Of a DNA stretch of 6,292 bases, positions 5,724 to 6,292 are shown in pieces. The notes beneath the pieces were generated by a model that was not told the DNA's origin, ran no database searches, and saw only the letters and a list, made by a program, of their open reading frames with translations. Made by a program: the position numbers and the translations under genes. Position 1 is the first letter of the stretch, and every line of letters starts with the position of its first letter. The DNA is from an uncultured Desulfobacterales bacterium (lineage in GTDB: Bacteria > Desulfobacterota > Desulfobacteria > Desulfobacterales > UBA11574). The stretch covers positions 1 to 6,292 of the forward strand of contig CALANC010000156.1 of assembly GCA_937925895.1 (NCBI GenBank), in the 5' to 3' direction.

Positions 5724-5799
5724 AGACCTCTTAAATTCCAACAATAAAGGTGCGTTTTTGTTTATATGATATCTGCAAATCAATTGTTGCTGTAGGTTC

Positions 5800-5867
5800 T
5801 GTCGATATTGGTAAGACACCTCAAATCTAATTCGGTTAGAAACCTTTATTGATCGACAATTTAGGTG
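5800..5867 (+). repeat. Interleaved inverted repeats, possible pseudoknot RNA or mobile-element remnant
   Basis: TGTCGAT (5800-5806) pairs with ATCGACA (5852-5858), 7 bp. CACCTCAAAT (5817-5826) pairs with ATTTAGGTG (5859-5867), 9 bp with one bulged C. The arms are interleaved and the two right arms are contiguous, which is the geometry of an H-type pseudoknot. The loop between holds CTAA-TTCGG-TTAG (5827-5839). Alternatively these are remnants of a repeat element. Confidence 0.35.
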
Positions 5868-5963
5868 CCGACCCCAAACCCCTTCATCAGGATTCGACTA
5901 TCCCTTGGTATTGGTTGCTAGACGTTTAGGATTTTTCCCTACGAACACAAGGCATGTCCTTTA

Positions 5964-5991
5964 TTGACATATCACTTTTTGGTATTATATT
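5964..5991 (+). promoter_or_regulatory. Near-consensus sigma70-type promoter for the 60-residue gene
   Basis: TTGACA (5964-5969), a 16-base spacer, then TATATT (5986-5991), which matches five of six -10 positions. Transcription would begin near 5998, leaving a leader of about 112 bases. This is the best promoter match in the window. Confidence 0.65.
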
Positions 5992-6067
5992 AAATTTAAC
6001 ATAATTAAATTAAATTAGCATTTATAGCCTATCAGTGTTTTAATAAAAAGGCGTGTTTTTCATATTT

Positions 6068-6089
6068 AACAAAGCTCCGTTGCTTTGTT
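6068..6089 (+). promoter_or_regulatory. Perfect 8-bp leader hairpin before the last gene
   Basis: AACAAAGC (6068-6075) and GCTTTGTT (6082-6089) form a perfect stem with loop TCCGTT. It ends seven bases before the strong Shine-Dalgarno AAGGAGG (6097-6103). It may stabilise the mRNA or act as an attenuator; only three T follow the GC part, so it is a poor terminator. Confidence 0.45.
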
Positions 6090-6109
6090 TCTATCAAAGG
6101 AGGAATATA

Positions 6110-6292
6110 ATGAAAAAATATGAATTTTACTCTACCTATAAGGATGTTTTTGAATACCATGGTAATACTGAAATCTTACGAATCCGAAAACGAGACGGAA
6201 CGATAATTAGGAAAGATTGGCTTGTTTTTAATTCTCCACATGAAGCCATGGATCACTTCAATACTAAATGTGGTATACACATTGGTTATTGA
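6110..6292 (+). CDS. Small conserved-looking protein of unknown function, 60 residues
   Basis: ATG 6110 is six bases after AAGGAGG (6097-6103), the strongest ribosome binding site in the window. An in-frame ATG at 6053 lies inside the leader, would have no ribosome binding site, and is rejected. The 60-residue product starts MKKYEFYSTYKDVFEY and ends CGIHIGY, with its TGA as the last three bases of the window. The layout suggests a compact alpha/beta fold: two strands around the turn KRDGTII (about 27-33), the block KDWLVFNSP (35-43), then a helix EAMDHFN (45-51). It is rich in Tyr, Phe, His and charged residues and has no signal peptide or membrane segment. No family name can be assigned. 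Its own near-consensus promoter and long structured leader suggest independent and possibly high expression. Confidence 0.8.
   Translation: MKKYEFYSTYKDVFEYHGNTEILRIRKRDGTIIRKDWLVFNSPHEAMDHFNTKCGIHIGY

Larger units (their letters stand above)
5724..6109. other. 386-base intergenic region before the last gene
   Basis: No gene is supported on either strand. It holds the inverted-repeat element at 5800-5867, a C-rich patch CCGACCCCAAACCCCTTCAT (5868-5887) that resembles one at about 1214-1234, the promoter at 5964-5991 and the leader hairpin at 6068-6089. No clear terminator for the PilZ gene ending at 5723 is seen. Confidence 0.5.

Noticed and set aside
5826..5840. Integron attC-like site around the TCTAA-TTCGG-TTAGA hairpin
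   Set aside because: The GTTRRRY and RYYYAAC core sites are not satisfied and no integrase gene is present.

Overview
The window looks like an accessory, gene-poor stretch of an AT-rich Gram-negative chromosome. The most likely source is the Desulfobacterota (delta-proteobacterial type). This is inferred from the style of the proteins: small stand-alone PilZ-domain proteins, a multi-PAS hybrid histidine kinase with a C-terminal receiver, and a small Desulfobacterota-type PilZ-like protein. No rRNA or tRNA gene, CRISPR array or complete mobile element is visible.

Layout. Bases 1-159 hold the C-terminal end of an unrecognised protein, possibly a transposase. Bases 234-526 carry, on the minus strand, a well-formed 49-codon ORF and upstream of it a short coiled-coil reading frame broken by one TAA. 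Bases 568-903 encode a 111-residue PilZ protein followed by a terminator. The 577-base gap that follows holds a second hairpin, two GAATATTC palindromes and a hairpin directly against the next ribosome binding site. Bases 1481-4222 encode the main gene, a 913-residue soluble hybrid kinase (coiled coil, four PAS domains, HisKA, HATPase_c, receiver). A 632-base gap follows, with a strong terminator, a 9-bp inverted repeat and a sigma70-type promoter.

That promoter and a structured leader drive a PilZ-like gene (4855-5208) that appears to be inactivated by a single in-frame TAA at codon 74. The missing C-terminal half continues in the same frame to a TGA. A degenerate coding remnant may follow it. 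Bases 5409-5723 encode a second PilZ protein, a paralogue of the first. The last gap has a possible pseudoknot-forming element and a near-consensus promoter, leading to a 60-residue conserved-looking protein of unknown function whose stop codon is the last base of the window.

How it may work together (inference): PilZ domains bind cyclic di-GMP and the PAS kinase senses a cytoplasmic signal, so this may be a small signalling neighbourhood. There is no GGDEF or EAL enzyme and no separate response-regulator output gene, and long gaps and terminators separate the genes. They are therefore probably single transcription units rather than one operon. Several small frames interrupted by single stops suggest ongoing decay of duplicated small genes.
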